A stretch of 64,000 bases of DNA. Source: Lodderomyces elongisporus. Its lineage: Eukaryota > Ascomycota > Pichiomycetes > Serinales > Debaryomycetaceae. Location: the NCBI RefSeq assembly GCF_030384665.1, contig NC_083675.1:864001-928000 (forward strand), read 5' to 3'. The position numbers were made by a program, and so were the translations under genes. Each line of letters begins with the position of its first letter. The stretch's first letter is position 1. Below the pieces are notes generated by a model, which made no database searches, had not been told where the DNA came from, and saw only the letters and a list, made by a program, of their open reading frames with translations. Shown piece after piece: positions 61,439-64,000 of the stretch.

Positions 61439-63508
61439 ATGGAGGTCCTAACCAGATACACATCGTCCGTAGCTACACTACGCCAACTCGCAGACAGCTT
61501 CACTATCATTATCTGCCTTATTATTGGAGTCATCACTATGGTCAGCGCCAACGCTAACACCCGACCATTGCTCCAACCTCTTTTAAACATTCTGCCATCT
61601 CTTGGCCCACAAGTTCTCCACATATTTATCAATCACTTGCCATTCGAATGGTTTCTCAATTCTAATATCACTTTTACAGTCCCACTTAACGACCCAAGTA
61701 AAATATTAGCTAATCAAATTAGTCAAACCTTGACACCTAAACACTTCACTACGACGTTCCGTAACTTAGACGTAAGTATTCTATCCGAATTTTCAATTTT
61801 AGACCTCGTTTCTGGAATCCAATTAAGCGACACTGCCCCTTCCTGGATCGCACTCCTTTGGCACGCAATTACGAAAGTCGTTCTTATTTCAATCAATTGG
61901 TATAACATTTTCCACTACTGGTCGCTTCTCACCTTTATCTTCACACTGTTCGCCGTGTTGAATACAATCTATAACCTTCTTTCTTCTATTGTCAAAAGGC
62001 ATTTCAACAGGAGAACCAAGAAACCAAGCAAAAACAACCAACACCAAGTCTACAATTTCCACAGTCGCGGACTCTCAAACCTCATCTTCTACACGAATGA
62101 ACGAGTCCAGGCTAAGCCTGTAAAATCAAAGACTACCTTATTTGGTTGGATCTGGCGAACCCTCAAGTTTCCTTTTCGTTTTTGCTTTTCAACGCTTTTG
62201 CGTTATTTACGAATTTCTCAGTCAAATACTAAGCCAATAGGTACCATCAGTTACACAAGGTATCGCCTTCGTAATTTGGACTTTACAACTAGGGAAACAC
62301 TTCTTAAAACCCTCATTCCACAGATACGGTATGTCCAATTTAATGCCGCTCATCTTTATCAAGCTATTGTCGACGCAGGCAACCGTGCCGACTGGTCAGA
62401 ATTAGCTGAATTTCGCTCTGCTCGCTCAAAAATTACACGCAGAAAACATTTATGGAGCTTCTTAAGTTTCATGTTACGTTGGAACGTACCAGACACGGTG
62501 TACGACAAATACTGCCAACGCTCATATGACAAAGCTCTTACTTTAACAACTCCGGTTAAAACTTATCATGAGTTGCTCCAACTCCTTCGCGAACTTGACG
62601 CCTTACCTTACTTGAGACCTAATTTTGATACGGTCATAGTACAACTCTTAAGAACCGCGTTCCTGCACAAACCAATCCATAAAGTTATCAAACAAATCCA
62701 CAAAGAAACCACATCTTATTGGGATTTCTGTTACGTTTTCGATTCAAGCTTTTATGAATTGGTTCCACCTAACATTAAAGGTAAACCATGTCGCCGTCCT
62801 CCTGTCCATCACTTTTTAAGGAATGGTTTACCACGTTGTTATCGGGACTTACCCACCACTCCCACACCAATTGCCGCCACTGCGCTTAAACCCATTACAC
62901 ATATTCCTGATACAAATCATCAACTTATCGTTAGTACTCTGGACTTAGAAACAACTCCTGACACAGCTCCAGAAACACTCAAAGACATTATTGATGAAAA
63001 CAAAGCACAGAAACTTGAAATCACATCTTCACCTGCACGTCCAGATAAGCACAGAGTCAATATCAACCGGACTGCTCCTTTTCCACCAAATCGGCCTCTT
63101 TCTAAAACCGCTATGGCCGCTGAATTAGCTATCACCAACAGCACAACGGGATTGCTGGGACTTGGTACGATGGCACTCACTACTAGTCATCGCCACAGTC
63201 CACCTTGTGTTGTCTTTAAGAAACCCGACCCCCGGGGTATCGTGTATAACTCTCGTGACATCAATTACAGACACGTTAGAGAGTATTACCGGGAATCACC
63301 GACTTTGCAGCCTTTAAGTCACGAATTATCCAGCGCTTACAATCAATTGCGCATTTACTTTGCCACATATAAATGGCCTACTACTTTTTTTGACACCAGT
63401 TGGGCATTATTCATTCCAAAAAATTGTCCATTGAAATTACATACATTATCAAATTTTTTTTCAGTGGGGTGCGGAGAGGGTACCGCCTTATCACAAGGCA
63501 CCTTTTAA
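61439..63508 (+). CDS. 689-codon ORF of the LTR element, membrane-type protein of unknown family
   Basis: An intact ORF starting about 70 bases after the LTR. Predicted membrane segments lie at about 18-38 (TIIICLIIGVITMV) and at about 138-187 (two hydrophobic stretches around WSLLTFIFTLFAVLNTI). A Lys/Arg/Asn-rich stretch (about 188-205) follows, then a long soluble, basic region. Cys/His residues occur at about 440-475 (PCRRPPVHHF...PRC), but the spacing is not a standard zinc knuckle. No YxDD, DDE, or DTG/DSG motif in the right context is seen, so Pol functions are absent. It could be an unusual Gag, an envelope-like product or a captured gene. Codon choice (more C-ending codons) differs from the host genes. 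Several CTG codons fall at hydrophobic positions, which matters if CUG is read as serine. Confidence 0.75.
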   Translation: MEVLTRYTSSVATLRQLADSFTIIICLIIGVITMVSANANTRPLLQPLLNILPSLGPQVLHIFINHLPFEWFLNSNITFTVPLNDPSKILANQISQTLTPKHFTTTFRNLDVSILSEFSILDLVSGIQLSDTAPSWIALLWHAITKVVLISINWYNIFHYWSLLTFIFTLFAVLNTIYNLLSSIVKRHFNRRTKKPSKNNQHQVYNFHSRGLSNLIFYTNERVQAKPVKSKTTLFGWIWRTLKFPFRFCFSTLLRYLRISQSNTKPIGTISYTRYRLRNLDFTTRETLLKTLIPQIRYVQFNAAHLYQAIVDAGNRADWSELAEFRSARSKITRRKHLWSFLSFMLRWNVPDTVYDKYCQRSYDKALTLTTPVKTYHELLQLLRELDALPYLRPNFDTVIVQLLRTAFLHKPIHKVIKQIHKETTSYWDFCYVFDSSFYELVPPNIKGKPCRRPPVHHFLRNGLPRCYRDLPTTPTPIAATALKPITHIPDTNHQLIVSTLDLETTPDTAPETLKDIIDENKAQKLEITSSPARPDKHRVNINRTAPFPPNRPLSKTAMAAELAITNSTTGLLGLGTMALTTSHRHSPPCVVFKKPDPRGIVYNSRDINYRHVREYYRESPTLQPLSHELSSAYNQLRIYFATYKWPTTFFDTSWALFIPKNCPLKLHTLSNFFSVGCGEGTALSQGTF

Positions 63509-63644
63509 CGAACAGCCCCCAATTTTAAGTCCTGGGCTACACCCAAATTTATAACTTACTTATGCTGGCGAAAAGTCCATGCCTTCCCTTGTGGCAACCA
63601 AGGACCGTCATTTAGTAACTCCTCCTCAAGCAACCTAGGGGGGA
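63509..63644 (+). other. 3' internal region and polypurine tract of the LTR element
   Basis: A short non-coding segment between the ORF stop and the 3' LTR, ending in the purine tract AGGGGGGA (63637-63644) that abuts the LTR. A second purine-rich block (GGGGTGCGGAGAGGG, about 63466-63480) lies at the end of the ORF, directly after a TTTTTTTTCAG that mimics a splice acceptor. Confidence 0.75.
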
Positions 63645-64000
63645 TGTCACATACAGGGCATCTACGAGGTGATTAAGCTCGCTACCAACCCATAGGTAGC
63701 TCCTTTACTAACCTCTTGTAGAACACCTGAAGGACCGTACCATCTTGTCATCCCGAGTTTATCCGCCTCTGGGCATCAGACTAGCGATCTGCATATACGC
63801 TAGCCAATTAGAGAGCCGGTACTTTCCCGAGATAGACATTGTGCTACGTCTTCTGAGGTTGTTGAGAAGAGCTTAAATAGCCACCAAGATCCCAGTTAGA
63901 TAGACCTCCTCGATATATACTTCTAGAGGACAACTTTAGAGTAGATAGCTTTAGATCAACTAACTCTCAGTATAATAACGTTCTAATGTTATATCTTTAG
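63645..64000 (+). repeat. 3' LTR, truncated by the window end
   Basis: Identical to 61010-61365 at every base I compared. Identity of the two LTRs indicates a recent insertion or recent gene conversion. Confidence 0.92.

Larger units (their letters stand above)
61010..64000 (+). mobile_element. LTR-flanked element, apparently non-autonomous, 3' LTR cut by the window end
   Basis: Two direct repeats beginning TGTCACATAC at 61010 and 63645 are identical over all 356 comparable bases. They bracket about 2.3 kb of internal sequence with one long ORF. A purine tract (AGGGGGGA, 63637-63644) lies directly before the 3' copy, as expected for plus-strand priming. This is the structure of an LTR retrotransposon. 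No reverse transcriptase, RNase H, integrase or protease motif is visible, so movement would need help from another element. A 5-base flank ATATA (61005-61009) would be the left target duplication; the right copy is outside the window. I could not identify a primer-binding site. Confidence 0.8.

Noticed and set aside
61439..63508. Calling the element ORF a standard Gag-Pol or a retroviral envelope
   Set aside because: No reverse transcriptase, protease, integrase or zinc-knuckle motif is visible. Hydrophobic segments alone do not establish an envelope protein.

Overview
The window looks like nuclear chromosomal DNA of a budding yeast. It is AT-rich, nearly intronless and gene-sparse for a yeast. 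The promoters and 3' regions are full of A/T homopolymers and microsatellites. Gene content (Yor1, Atx1, Dsl1, Lpd1, Tps1, Ptc4, Vma2, Aco2, Lcl2 and Taf5 types, a complex I assembly methyltransferase homologue, a sorbose/carbonyl reductase) and protein style (long N, Q, S and E runs) fit the CUG-Ser (CTG) clade. Lodderomyces elongisporus or a close relative is my best guess; this is an inference, not proven. If correct, CTG codons should be read as serine. Several genes have an apparent 5' extension that begins with TTG; for those I give the first ATG as the start.

Layout: 0.9-5.6 kb, an ABCC-type multidrug transporter (YOR1-like). 5.6-8.5 kb, a gene-poor block with short coding-like fragments. 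8.5-12.6 kb, an unusual protein with three repeats resembling the core-binding domain of tyrosine recombinases plus a GCR1_C-like C-terminus. 13.1-17.5 kb, ATX1, DSL1 and a PEX11-family peroxisomal protein. 18.2 kb, tRNA-Lys. 19.8-27.1 kb, LPD1, an NDUFAF7/MidA-like methyltransferase and an F-BAR/DEP/RhoGAP protein. 28-36 kb, a short-chain reductase, an EMP46/47-type cargo lectin, TPS1 and an unrecognised helical protein. 38-49.7 kb, PTC4, a GH130-like glycosidase/phosphorylase, an ATG14-like autophagy protein, VMA2, ACO2 and LCL2. 50.3 kb, an intron-containing tRNA-Pro. 51.2-53.8 kb, TAF5. 55.9-59 kb, two very small Ser/Ala-rich GPI proteins separated by long non-coding stretches. 61.0 kb to the window end, an LTR-flanked mobile element with identical LTRs.

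The genes are monocistronic and largely unrelated. Mitochondrial metabolism (LPD1, ACO2, NDUFAF7-like), secretory and vacuolar trafficking (DSL1, EMP47, VMA2, LCL2, ATG14-like) and stress or carbohydrate metabolism (TPS1, PTC4, reductase, GH130) are well represented.

The two most unusual loci are the LTR element and the triple-repeat protein. The element carries one intact 689-codon ORF for a membrane-type protein, with no visible reverse transcriptase, integrase or protease. The 1365-codon protein at 8.5 kb looks like an elaborated, domesticated Crypton-type DNA-binding protein.
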